A DNA stretch of 64,000 nt from contig JAAXWG010000001.1 in assembly GCA_013350285.1 (NCBI GenBank), positions 1 through 64,000 on the forward strand, in the 5' to 3' direction. Of this stretch, positions 1 to 8,606 are shown piece by piece. The position numbers and the translations under genes were made by a program. Position 1 is the stretch's first letter. The number at the start of each line of letters is the position of its first letter. Source of the DNA: Candidatus Altimarinota bacterium (GTDB lineage Bacteria > Patescibacteriota > Gracilibacteria > BD1-5 > UBA6164). The notes under the pieces were generated by a model. It was not told where the DNA came from. It made no database searches and saw only the letters and a program-made list of their open reading frames with translations.

Positions 1-17
1 GTACCAATAAAATAAAT

Positions 18-881
18 ATGAGTGATAAGAAAAAACAACATTTAGTTCCGTGTAGTTATATGAAATTTTTTTCATATAACTACTGAGAAAAATCAACAAG
101 AAAATGTAATGTTTTTTATTATGATAAACATAGTAAAAAAATTTGATATGAAATCAGAACAACTGAGTGAGTTTTTCATAAAAGAAATTATTACACAATT
201 TTAATTTGATGAAGAAGAAATATTGAGATTGAAAATTTTTTATGAAAATTTGAAGAAAAGTATGCTGACATATATACAAATCTGATAAAAAATAAATATC
301 TTGAAGAAAATGATTATATAAATCTAATGATGTTCGTATCCTTACAACTATTTAGAACAAATAGATGAAAGCAACTTATAAATGAAACTTTATGAAATAA
401 TATAAATGATGATATATCTAAAATATCTATACCTATATTTGCTAATGAAATGACAAAGATATTAACTAAAGACTTTATTTTTTGTCTGTATAAAGCTCCT
501 AGTAATACAAACTTCATAACAACAGATACTCCTGTTTTTTGGAGACATCTAACTTCAGAAGAACTTGACCCATGTTGATATGAACCATTTGAATTTATAT
601 TTCCTCTATCTTCAGAATATTTAATTTTAGCTTTTCATAATAAATCTAATCTTATAAATAAAATTCCATTAGAATTAAGAAATAATCAATTTGTAGAATG
701 TAATAATATAGATAATGCATTTATGAATAGAATAAACTATGAAATATGATTTTATTGAAATCAATGAATTATATCAAAAAGAAAAGAAGAGTTAAATATG
801 TATAAATCTTATACTCCAAATAATACACTAAAACAATTAAGAGAATATTGAAAAATATGTTTTATTAGAGAGAATAAATAA
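18..881 (+). CDS. DUF4238-like protein
   Basis: A 287-residue protein, if TGA is read as glycine. It starts with a short basic segment followed by HLVPCSYMKFFSY, and near the middle carries FITTDTPVF; both match the pattern I remember for the DUF4238 family (an N-terminal His-x-x-Pro opening and a central TDxPV motif). No signal peptide or membrane segment is visible. DUF4238 proteins have no settled function and often sit in accessory regions; here the next gene is a RAYT transposase 24 bp downstream. The ATG is the first in frame, but the window begins only 17 bp upstream, so the true promoter is not seen. Confidence 0.7.
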
Positions 882-905
882 GAAAAATCTAGTAACAAAA
901 TCTCT

Positions 906-1454
906 ATGTACAACTGACCAAAAAGAAAAAATCAAAGATTAAAAAATTTTGATTATTCCTCTGACAGATGATATTTTATCACGATTTGTACAAAAGACAG
1001 AGAAAATTATTTTGGTGAGATTATTGACGGAAAAATGATTTTGAACGATTACGGAAAAATTGCCGAAAATTCATTTTTGGATTTACCAAATCATTATAAA
1101 AATTGTATTTTGGATGAATATATTTTTATGCCCAACCATTTCCATTGTATTCTATTTATTGAAAATGCACCGGTAGGGACAGGTTTAAAACCTGTCCCTA
1201 CAAACGACGATGTAAACACAACCAACGATGGTGCTACAAAAAATCATTGATTATCTGAAATTATTCGCTGATTTAAAACATTTTCATCAAGAAATATACA
1301 CAATTCTAAGGAAGATTTCGAATTTGCTTGGCAAAGATCATTTTTTGATGTGATTATTAGAAATGAAGAACATTTACAAAAAACAAGACAATATATCCAA
1401 GAAAATCCTCTAAAATGGGAACAAGATAAAAATAATCTTTCAAATTTAAAATAA
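906..1454 (+). CDS. REP-associated tyrosine transposase (RAYT, IS200/Y1 family)
   Basis: A 182-residue single-strand transposase of the Y1 HUH type. RGYFITICTKD (about residues 21-31) is the first strand of the fold, HFH at 78-80 is the metal-binding His-x-His, and Tyr163 in RQYIQENP is the expected nucleophile that joins to DNA. The Gly in RGYF and the Gly in RGFKTF are TGA codons, exactly where the family has Gly, so the gene is adapted to the recoded genome. The stretch coding VGTGLKPVPT at about 90-99 is a perfect DNA palindrome (see separate entry). Family members mobilise or process REP sequences; the protein looks complete. Confidence 0.9.
1173..1201. repeat. REP-like perfect palindrome inside the RAYT gene
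   Basis: A 29-bp sequence with 14-bp perfect arms (GTAGGGACAGGTTT and its complement) around one central A. It is much more GC-rich than its surroundings and lies inside the transposase reading frame, encoding VGTGLKPVPT without breaking it. RAYT proteins act on REP palindromes of this kind, so this is probably an inserted copy of the element's own substrate. Confidence 0.85.
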
Positions 1455-1591
1455 TATTTTCTGTATTTTTCTTTCTCTAACAATTTTATTTCCTCAAAAT
1501 AAAACGAACAAACAATTAAATTTCTAAATTTTTCTTGCAAAAATTAAAAAAACTAATATTTTATAGTTCTAATATAGAATATTAAGAGATT

Positions 1592-1657
1592 ATGAAGAAA
1601 ATATACCTAACAAATCTATTAAGAATAAGGAGACTATTTTTCCAAAAAAGAAAATAG
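1592..1657 (+). CDS. Arginine-rich leader peptide of a putative arginine attenuator
   Basis: A 21-residue open frame ending in TAG, with Arg codons at positions 11, 13, 14 and 20 (C-terminal part LLRIRRLFFQKRK). The codons AGA-ATA-AGG-AGA lie directly before an ACTATTTT segment (1633-1640) that can pair with AAAATAGT (1651-1658). AAAATAG can instead pair with CTATTTT (1696-1702), the left arm of the terminator that follows. Such exclusive pairings define amino-acid attenuators. The next gene is an arginine-pathway-like kinase/acetyltransferase, which fits. The peptide is inferred from sequence alone. Confidence 0.55.
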   Translation: MKKIYLTNLLRIRRLFFQKRK

Positions 1658-1687
1658 TTATTCTTGCTATATAAAAAATTGTATACC

Positions 1688-1721
1688 AAAAAGAGCTATT
1701 TTCATAAAAATAGCTCTTTTT
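1688..1721 (+). terminator. Intrinsic terminator in the leader of the kinase-acetyltransferase gene
   Basis: AAAAAGAGCTATTTT, a CAT loop, then the complementary arm ending in a T run. It stands 27 bp before the start codon of the next gene rather than after a gene, so it is probably the regulated terminator of the leader described above. Confidence 0.75.
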
Positions 1722-1747
1722 ATTTTTTAAAAATTTTATTATGGAAG

Positions 1748-2968
1748 ATGTTCCCAGATAATATAGATACAGCTCAAAAAGATTCTCCTTATCTTGATAT
1801 TTACAAAAATAATTGAAAATACCTTGTCTTAAAGATAAGTTGATCTCTTTTAGATGATGAAAAATTTAAAAACTTTGTTAATTATGTAAAATTCCTCAGA
1901 GAAAAAGGAGTCAGTATAATTCTCGTATATGGAGGATGAGACCAAATCACTGAGACATACGAAAAGAATACTTGAAAAACAAGAGAAAAATGAGCTGATG
2001 GAAATAACCCAACCTCAAAAGAATTAATAGACCAGGGAGTTATTCCTGCTTATGAAGAACTTCAAAAAAGATTATGAGAAGCTTTTGGTGAGGAAAATAT
2101 AAACCTCTTTGAAAAAGAAGATATCATCTGTGAAAGAGTAGAAGGTCTCTGAGAAGTAGGAGTTGTAAAATCTTTTAAAAAAGAGTTTGATACAGGTAAA
2201 ATAAATATTCTTCCCTTTGTCTGAGTTTCTGAAGAAGATATAAAAAGTTTTTTTAATGTAAATGCTGATGATATTGTTACAAGAATTGTTTGAGAAATGA
2301 GAGAAAAGATTTCCAATATAATCTTTCTCACATGAACCTGATGAGTAGAAGATAATGAATGAAATGTAATTTCATTTTTAACAAAAAAAGCAATAGAAGA
2401 TATATTAGATTGAAAACATCTCAAAATCAATGCTACTTGATGAATGAAGAAAAAATTAAAAGTTATACTAGAAGTGATAGAAAAATGAGCTTCAAAAGTA
2501 AGTATGACAAATATTGATTGAATCAAAGAAGAAATAGAAGGTTTTTGATCGGGAACAATGGTAGTTGATTTAGAAAAAGTAAAATTAAAAAAACTAGAAA
2601 GTAGAGAAATGTTTGACTTTGTTTATGAAAGCAATGTAAAAAATGGTAATTGGAAAGAAAGAAATGAAGAGGAAAAAGACAAAATTTTTGAAAATTATCA
2701 AGTACTTGAATTAGAAGGAACTATACTTTGATGATATGTCCTTTGTGATACTGAAATTGATTGAAAAAAATGAAAAATCTTAGAATGTATCTTTTCAAGT
2801 AAAGAAAGAGGAGGAATAGGGACATTATTATTAAAAGAATGTATAAAAAATAAAATTGTCTTTACTTATTCAAAAAAATGAAGGTTTTTTAAAAAAAATT
2901 GATTTGTAAAAGTGGAATGACATTTCACAGAAAAATGAGTTCCTTTATATAAATATGAAGGTTCTTAA
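1748..2968 (+). CDS. Acetylglutamate kinase-like domain fused to a GNAT acetyltransferase
   Basis: A 406-residue protein in two parts. Residues about 15-280 form an amino-acid-kinase domain: KISGSLL, ILVYGGGDQI, FFNVNADDIVTRIVGEM, IIFLTGTGG, NATGGMKKKLKVILEVIEKG and GFGSGTMV line up in order with N-acetylglutamate kinase (ArgB) and the kinase-like half of ArgA. The last ~110 residues resemble a GNAT domain (SKERGGIGTLLLKECI, then FFKKNGFVKVEG). This arrangement is known from N-acetylglutamate synthases and bifunctional synthase/kinases that begin arginine synthesis. Many glycines of the GGG and GTGG loops are TGA. The start is set by the in-frame ATG; the ATG at 1741 runs into a stop. Whether it phosphorylates, acetylates or only senses arginine is not decided by the sequence. 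Confidence 0.75.
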
Positions 2969-2979
2969 AGCAAAAAATC

Positions 2980-3001
2980 AAGATTTTTTTAAATCTTTTT
3001 T
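2980..3001 (+). terminator. Intrinsic terminator
   Basis: AAGATTT, a TTTT loop, AAATCTT and a T run, 11 bp after the stop of the kinase-acetyltransferase gene. Confidence 0.65.
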
Positions 3002-3042
3002 CTCAATAAATACAAGTATCAAATAAATTTATTTGTGATTAT

Positions 3043-3071
3043 TTGACAAATAATTAATTATATGTTTTAAT
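3043..3071 (+). promoter_or_regulatory. Sigma-70-type promoter of the degenerate Mrr-like gene
   Basis: TTGACA, 17 bp, TTTAAT, ending 32 bp before the start codon. The intact paralogue at 44531 has nearly the same promoter (TTGACT, 17 bp, TTTAAT), so promoter and gene seem to have been copied together. Confidence 0.6.
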
Positions 3072-3103
3072 AATATTAGAAATATTTTTATTAAGATATT
3101 TGT

Positions 3104-3889
3104 ATGAAAATAAAAAGACAAGAAATTACAAAAACTATGAACGACTTTATTTTTTTAGGAGCAGAAAAAGCTCATGAAAAAGCAAAGAAAATATTAGAGC
3201 TACGATACTCTCTTACAGAGTATTGATTTAAAAAATACTTACAATATTATTTTCAAAAATATAAAAATTACAATATTAATATAGAAAAAAAATGAGATAA
3301 AAATCAAAAAATAAACCTCAAAGGAATAAAGTATAAAAATTTTAGAAGACAAATTCTTCTCATTTGATGCAAAAATTACAAGGTAAGAGATATTGGGGAA
3401 AATAATATCATTCGTTTTTATGAATATACAAAAAATAAAATAAACAAAAATAATAATTTTTCTGAAATAATTTTTATCTCAACAACTGATTTTAGCCAAA
3501 AAGCGAAAGATTTTTGAAAAACAAAATGAATTAAAATGCTCAATTTTCACGATATTTATCAGTTTCTAAGTATTTATCCTCTTGAAACTTTCAAAAAAGA
3601 TATTTTTCACGAAGAAGGAACAAAAGAACTTAAAAAATCTTTTTTAAACTTTTTAATACAAGAGAGTTTTGATTTCTTAGAAGAATTTAAAAATAATGAA
3701 CTATATAATATAATGGAAAAAATCAGGATAAAAATAGCGACAAAAATTAATTCTCCTCCAAAAAAACAAAAATCATCAAATTTGGAAATATTTAAAAAGA
3801 AATTACAAAAGAAAAAAAACGAAAATTTAATAAAAAATGAAATACGACAAAAAACAAAAACACGAAGTATATTTTCATTTTTCTTTTAG
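3104..3889 (+). CDS. Mrr-like nuclease paralogue with damaged active site
   Basis: A 261-residue protein clearly related to the gene at 44531 (shared opening, then YGFKKYLQYYFQKY against HGFEKYMQYYFQKY, and a shared IYPLE motif). In the intact copy the PD-(D/E)xK site reads GIDLKG and VQCK; here the same places read KINLKG and IGCK. Asp71 has become Asn and Gln88 has become Gly, while Lys90 is kept. The C-terminal HRDC-like part of the other copy is missing and is replaced by a Lys-rich tail. It is probably catalytically inactive. It may be a decaying duplicate or a binding-only partner; the open frame is otherwise intact. Confidence 0.7.
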
Positions 3890-3920
3890 CAAAACACTTT
3901 TTAAGAATAATTAATTTAAG

Positions 3921-3953
3921 AAATCCAAGACTTTTTTAAGTCTTGGATTTTTA
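3921..3953. terminator. Bidirectional terminator between convergent genes
   Basis: AAATCCAAGACTT, TTTT loop and the perfect complementary arm, with A and T runs on either side. It serves the plus-strand nuclease-like gene and the minus-strand trpEG gene. Confidence 0.85.
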
Positions 3954-3982
3954 ATTACTCAATAATAATCCCAAAATAAATA

Positions 3983-5848
3983 TTATACAACTAAATTCAA
4001 AACACTTTTTTTTAGTATTTCAAAACCATCTTTTGACATTATAGATTCTGGATGAAATTGCATAGAAACTTGGTTTTTAGCTTGTCTGTACATCATTCTC
4101 TCTCACTCAACAACATCATAATTATTTTCCTCTCCATTATCTATAGGAGAAAATGAATTATAATATCAAACAACTTTCTTCTCTCAAAATAAATCTATCT
4201 CTTTTTGGACTCACTGAGTAATCGTTTCTTGTCTTTCTACTGACATTCCATTATGTTTACAAATTGCTTGATGCCCAAGACAAATTCAAAGCATTTTTTG
4301 ACCTTGATCTTGAAAATATTTTGTTAATTCCAAAAGTTTTAGCATTTTTGGATCATTTACATCATTTATATCTCATGGTCAAGGACCTAAAACAACGATA
4401 GTATCATCAGAAATATAATCTTTGTTAAATTTTTCATTTTCTATTACTTCTACTTCACCGCCCATTCTTGTTATCATATATTTGAGCATAAAAACAAAAT
4501 CATCATCATTATTGATTATCACAAACTTTTTGCCTTTTATCTCTTCTACTTCTAGATTTTCATCTTGAGACTTTGTATAAAAATCAGAAAGTTTATTTTT
4601 TCTCTCTTCAAGTAAATCTTGTATTACCTGTTTTTCATCTGGAGTCAGCTTTTCAAGATATGATTCAAATGTTTTTTGATTTTCTAAAATTCATAAAAAT
4701 CATTTTGCTTTATTCTCTGTTTCTGCTGTTTCTCACTTAGGAGTAGAATCACTTACAACTCATGCTCCTGCTCTCACACTCAAGTTTACATTTTCTGAAT
4801 CAAGATTATTCAAAACCGCCATTCTGATAGCAATACAAGTATCCATAGTGTCTTCATCTAAATATCAAAAAGCTCATCCATAATAGCCTCTAGAAGACTC
4901 TTCCATATTTTTAATAATTTCAAAAGCTTTTTTAAGTGGTCAACCAACAAGAGTTGGAGAATAAAGAGTAAACCTCAATATATCTATAAGCGACATACCT
5001 TTTATCCTCTCTCATATAAAATGATTTTCTGTATGGATTACTGCTCCTATTTCTCTCAATAGAGGTCATTTTATTTCTCATCAATTCGTGATTTTCATAA
5101 GCATTTTTAGCTCTTCATCACTTACCATAGCCAGCTCATTTTCTTCTTTTGGGTTTTTAAGAAATTCTATGAGTCTGTCAAAAAATGATTCTTCTTCTCA
5201 TTGTTTCTCAAAATTCTTTTTTGCCATAGTTCCTGCTATGGGTCTTTTTTCTACTGTGTTTTCTGTAACTTTGAGATGCATTTCTGGTGATGCTCCAGTA
5301 TAAACCTGCTCTCAAGTATTAAACATAAAAGTCATATATGAACCATCAATACCAAGCAATCTTTTATAGAGAGTAAGAAGCATTGTGGGAGAGAAGTTTT
5401 GGAGAACTGTCTGAAATTCTCTTGAAATAATACACTGACAAATATTTCCTCCCTTTATTTCTTCAAGGACTTTTTCTACCATTTTTCAAAAATCTTCAGC
5501 TGAAATATTTGGCTTTATCTCACCATACTGTATTGTCTCATCTGGAAGAAGAGAAAGCATTTTTTCTTTTGTTATTTGAACATCTTCTTCTATTTCAAGA
5601 GCTAAAATCGGCTCATCGCCATGTGCTACACCTTGCCCTTCTTTTTCAGCAAGAGAAAAAGGAGTGAGAAAAAATATTTTTCCTTTTACCTCATCTTGTA
5701 GCTTTTGAAGTGCTTCTAAATCTGCTAATTTGTGAATTGTTCCTGTTGCATAAGATATAATTCATTCTTGTTCTACAAGGACAAAAGGATTTTCTGTCCC
5801 TAAATTTTCAAAAGAAATATCTTCTTTTATTAATCAATGTTTTGTCAT
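3983..5848 (-). CDS. trpEG: Fused chorismate-utilising synthase and glutamine amidotransferase (TrpE-TrpG / PhzE-like)
   Basis: A 621-residue fusion. Residues 1 to about 430 are a chorismate-binding synthase (CQCIISREFQ, YTGASPEMHL, KRPIAGTMAK, GAGVVSDSTPKGE). The last ~190 residues are a class I glutamine amidotransferase with LGPGPGD, catalytic Cys in GICLGHQ and His/Glu in QFHPES. The Ala in PIAGT is what anthranilate synthases have, where aminodeoxychorismate synthases carry Lys. The stretch DEELKMLMKI...GPLLREIG...HTEN resembles PhzE-type synthases (aminodeoxyisochorismate) more than textbook TrpE. The upstream Trp-rich leader and trpR make anthranilate for tryptophan the likeliest product. 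trpR, leader and this gene are collinear, with a terminator in between. Confidence 0.88.
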
Positions 5849-5865
5849 ATTTTCAATTTTTAGTA

Positions 5866-5896
5866 ATAAAAAACACTTAAGGTCATCTTAAGTGTT
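5866..5896 (-). terminator. trp attenuator terminator
   Basis: Read on the minus strand: AACACTTAAG, ATGAC loop, CTTAAGTGTT and a T run. It lies between the Trp leader peptide and the trpEG start. The minus-strand CCAACAC at its upstream edge (plus 5892-5898) can pair instead with GTGTTGG in the leader peptide's last Trp codons (plus 5931-5937), giving the antiterminator. Confidence 0.85.
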
Positions 5897-5927
5897 GGAA
5901 AAATGCTTCTCTTAAAAAAGCTCGTCT

Positions 5928-5981
5928 TTACCAACACCAGCCCCAAAGTCCCCAAGAAATGTTTTTTATAAATCCATTCAT
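5928..5981 (-). CDS. trpL: Tryptophan leader peptide (attenuator)
   Basis: A 17-residue frame MNGFIKNISWGLWGWCW followed by TAA, with four Trp codons in the last eight. It begins 10 bp after trpR and ends 79 bp before trpEG. The last Trp codon belongs to GTGTTGG, which is complementary to CCAACAC in the terminator stem. A ribosome reaching the stop would hide this segment and let the terminator form; a ribosome stalled at the first Trp codon would leave it free to block the terminator. That is the logic of classical trp attenuation, in a shortened layout. The glycines here are GGA and GGC, not TGA. Confidence 0.85.
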   Translation of the reverse strand: MNGFIKNISWGLWGWCW

Positions 5982-5991
5982 AATCAAATTT

Positions 5992-6255
5992 TTATAAATA
6001 TTTTGTTATTGCCTTTCAATCATATTTAAAAATCCTACTTCCTCTTGTAACTGTTGTAATAGATATACCAAGCTCCAAAGCTATTTTTCTCTGAGAAATT
6101 CAAGCTTTCAACATCTCCAAAATACGAATTCGCTCAGCAATATCATGTATTTCAGCAGGAGTCAGAATATCTGCAAGACTTGCTTCAAAATCAACTTTAT
6201 CTTTTATCTGTAAAAATACTTTACTTATTTTTTCAATAGAATTATTTTCTTGCAT
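5992..6255 (-). CDS. trpR: Trp repressor family protein TrpR
   Basis: An 87-residue DNA-binding protein. TPAEIHDIAERIRILEML and GISQRKIALELGIS form the helical core and helix-turn-helix, and ITTVTRGSRIF matches the ATITRGSN recognition region of TrpR. It lies directly upstream of the Trp leader and trpEG on the same strand, and a palindrome overlaps its own promoter, so autoregulation and control of the locus are likely. A second family member of exactly the same length is at 62374. The length is somewhat below that of the E. coli protein, mostly at the N-terminus. Confidence 0.85.
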
Positions 6256-6262
6256 ATATTAG

Positions 6263-6314
6263 TGTATTAATACAGTAATATTAAAAAGTGTATTAATTTT
6301 CATTTTTTTGTCAA
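6263..6314 (-). promoter_or_regulatory. Promoter and probable TrpR operator of the trpR-trpL-trpEG locus
   Basis: On the minus strand TTGACA (plus 6309-6314), 16 bp, then TACACT. TGTATTAAT overlaps the -10 (plus 6289-6297), and a perfect palindrome TGTATTAATACA lies just downstream (plus 6263-6274). Two copies of the same half site across the start region are what a dimeric repressor would bind. Confidence 0.6.
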
Positions 6315-6388
6315 GAAAATATTGTATTTTTATTTTTTCTTCCTATTCTTTCTATTTAAAAAATTAAAATTAATAAGAAATAACTACG

Positions 6389-7552
6389 ATGAAAATAGAT
6401 AAAAATAAACTCACAATAATAATTATAGGTTTTTTAGATGTACTGAGCATAGGTATATTTATACCAACTCTTCCTGATTTGATAACATATTATTGAGTTT
6501 CGGCTCATATGATATCATATTCTATAGTTGCTTATGGACTTTTTTCTTTTTTATCTGGTCCTTTTTTATGACAATTATCTGATAGGTATGGTAGAAAAAA
6601 AATTCTTCTTCTTTGTGTTTTATGAAGTTTTATTTCTTCATTTTTTATGAGTATTACTTCTGTATTTTGGGCATTTTTACTCGGAAGAATAATTAATGGA
6701 ATCACTGGTGGAAATATAAGTATTGTTCAATCAATGCTTTCAGATATTTCAAAAACAAAAGAAGAAAGACTTCAAAATATGGGAATACTTGGATGACTTT
6801 TTTGAGCTTGATTTATTATCTGACCAATCATTGGTTCTCTTTTGCTTCCCTTTTGAGTAAAAGCTCCTTTTTGGTTTATGACTCTTTTTTCTTTGATAGA
6901 AGTTTTTATGCTTCTCTTATTTTTAAGAGAAACAAATGAAAATATGGTTCAAAAAAAGATAAAAGTAAATCCTTTTTGAAGTATTGTAAAATATTTAAAA
7001 AACAATGAAGTAAAAATATTTTTAATATCGTTTTTTACTCTTATCTCAAGCTTTTCTCTTTATCAAGGAATGTTGCCTGTTTTCCTTTCAAAACAATATA
7101 ATCTTCCATGACATACAAGTGGGTATGTTATGAGTGGTATAGGTCTAATTATTGCCATAAATCAAGCTATTCTCCTCAAAAAATTTTGGCTCAAATATTT
7201 TTCACTCAAAAAACTTTTTTATATTAGCAATATTTGAATATTTATTATTTTTATACTCCTTTCTATCATAAAACCTCTTTGGCTTTTTCTTATTGTATTT
7301 TTTCTTCTCATATTTTTTCAAGGAATCATAAATCCTATTTATCAGTGAGAAATAGTAGAGAATACTCATCTTCATGATAGAGGCGAAATAATGTGAGTTT
7401 TGAGCTCTCTACAGTCTATGAGTATGTTTATTTGACCTCTTATTTGAGGTTTTTGTATTGATAAATGAATTTCCATATTTTTATTAGGTTCTGTTATTGT
7501 ATTTATAAATATTCTCATTCTTTCTTGACTTATAAAAAAGATTAAAAACTAA
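6389..7552 (+). CDS. MFS efflux transporter (DHA1/Tet-like)
   Basis: A 387-residue membrane protein with about twelve hydrophobic segments. Between segments 2 and 3 it carries GQLSDRYGRKK, the signature of the major facilitator superfamily; the first Gly of the motif is TGA. GFIIGPIIGSLLLPF in segment 5 resembles the antiporter motif C of drug-efflux members. It is divergent from trpR with 133 bp between them, so the TrpR operator might also affect it. An exporter next to a tryptophan locus could carry an aromatic compound, but the substrate cannot be told from sequence. Confidence 0.85.
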
Positions 7553-7653
7553 AAAAATAAATAGTCTTCTGAAACAAATGCTCAAAAAATTGCTTTTTTT
7601 CAAAAAAAATTATAATAATAGATGTGTTCATTTTATTTTCTAATTTTTTATAT

Positions 7654-7860
7654 ATGAAAGTATTGAATGCTATCGCCCTTATCCTCCTTGTAATAGGTGG
7701 ATTAAATTGGGGACTTGTCGGAGTTTTTAACTTTGACCTTGTTGCAAGTATTTTTTGAGCAGCAAGTATGTTATCTAATATAGTATATACTCTTGTCTGA
7801 GTATCTGCTATTTATAGCCTTATTTTTAATTATAAGACGATTTTTAATCTCAGCAAATAA
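7654..7860 (+). CDS. DUF378 membrane protein (YuzA-like)
   Basis: A 68-residue protein with two membrane segments. GGLNWGLVGVFNFDLVA and LVGVSAIYSL are the hallmark of DUF378. Two of the glycines are TGA, in places where relatives have Gly. The role of the family is unknown. A strong terminator follows. Confidence 0.88.
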
Positions 7861-7869
7861 GAAGTAATT

Positions 7870-7903
7870 AAAAAGCTCTCAAAAATTTGAGAGCTTTTTT
7901 TTT
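7870..7903 (+). terminator. Intrinsic terminator
   Basis: AAAAGCTCTCAAA with a short loop and the complementary arm, followed by nine T. The T run touches the stop codon of the convergent gene. Confidence 0.85.
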
Positions 7904-8555
7904 AAAATTCCATTCAATATTTTGTATAGTTAAGTCATGGAAAATCTCAAGGAGTAAAATTTCTTTTTTTAAAAGATTTAGATTCTACTTCCATTCAAGA
8001 TATTTTTTTTATAATTTGATATTCTGTCTCCTCTGGAATAAAAATTTCGCTTGTATCAAGAGAAAAAGAAGTATATCATCCTAAGTTTTTTATATATAAA
8101 ATTCAAAATTCTGTTCATGTACTTGTCATTCAAGTAAATGTTGATCAAGAACTAATTAATCAAGAAAATGAATTTGTTGCAGAAAAAGGACTTGTATCAA
8201 TATCAACAAAAGTATGCCACAAAATTCCTCAAGAAGAAATTATATCAATACTTCAAGAAAGTGAAGAGATAAATTTTTCAAAACGAAACTCTTGAGATTC
8301 TCCTTCTGCAAGAGAAAATACATTATTTTCTCTTTTTTTTATATACTCATTTTCTCCTAGACTCAAAGATAATATATTTTTATCATTTCATATTTTATTG
8401 ATGAGAAAAGGAAGGTTTATGAGATCAGAAAAAAAGAGAGTATTTTTTATATTTTTTTGAACTGAGTAAGAAACAAAAAGAAACAAAGAGGCAATAAAAG
8501 TAGAAAGAAATAATGCCCATAAAAGTATTGATGCTTGTTTGTCTCTTTTTTGCAT
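7902..8555 (-). CDS. Membrane-anchored protein of unknown function beside pilB
   Basis: A 217-residue protein with one N-terminal membrane segment (ILLWALFLSTFIASLFLFVS after a charged MQKRDKQ), then a Ser/Thr/Gly-rich extracellular part. This layout resembles PilX/minor-pilin or other pilus accessory proteins, and it is divergent from the pilus ATPase gene. No E at position 5 after a cleavage Gly is seen, so it is not a normal prepilin. A longer start at 8639 is open but would overlap pilB; the ATG at 8555 gives the usual short basic N-terminus. Confidence 0.6.
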
Positions 8556-8606
8556 AAGAAAGAAAAATAGAGTATAATAATAAGGATTACTACTATTGTA
8601 AAAAAA

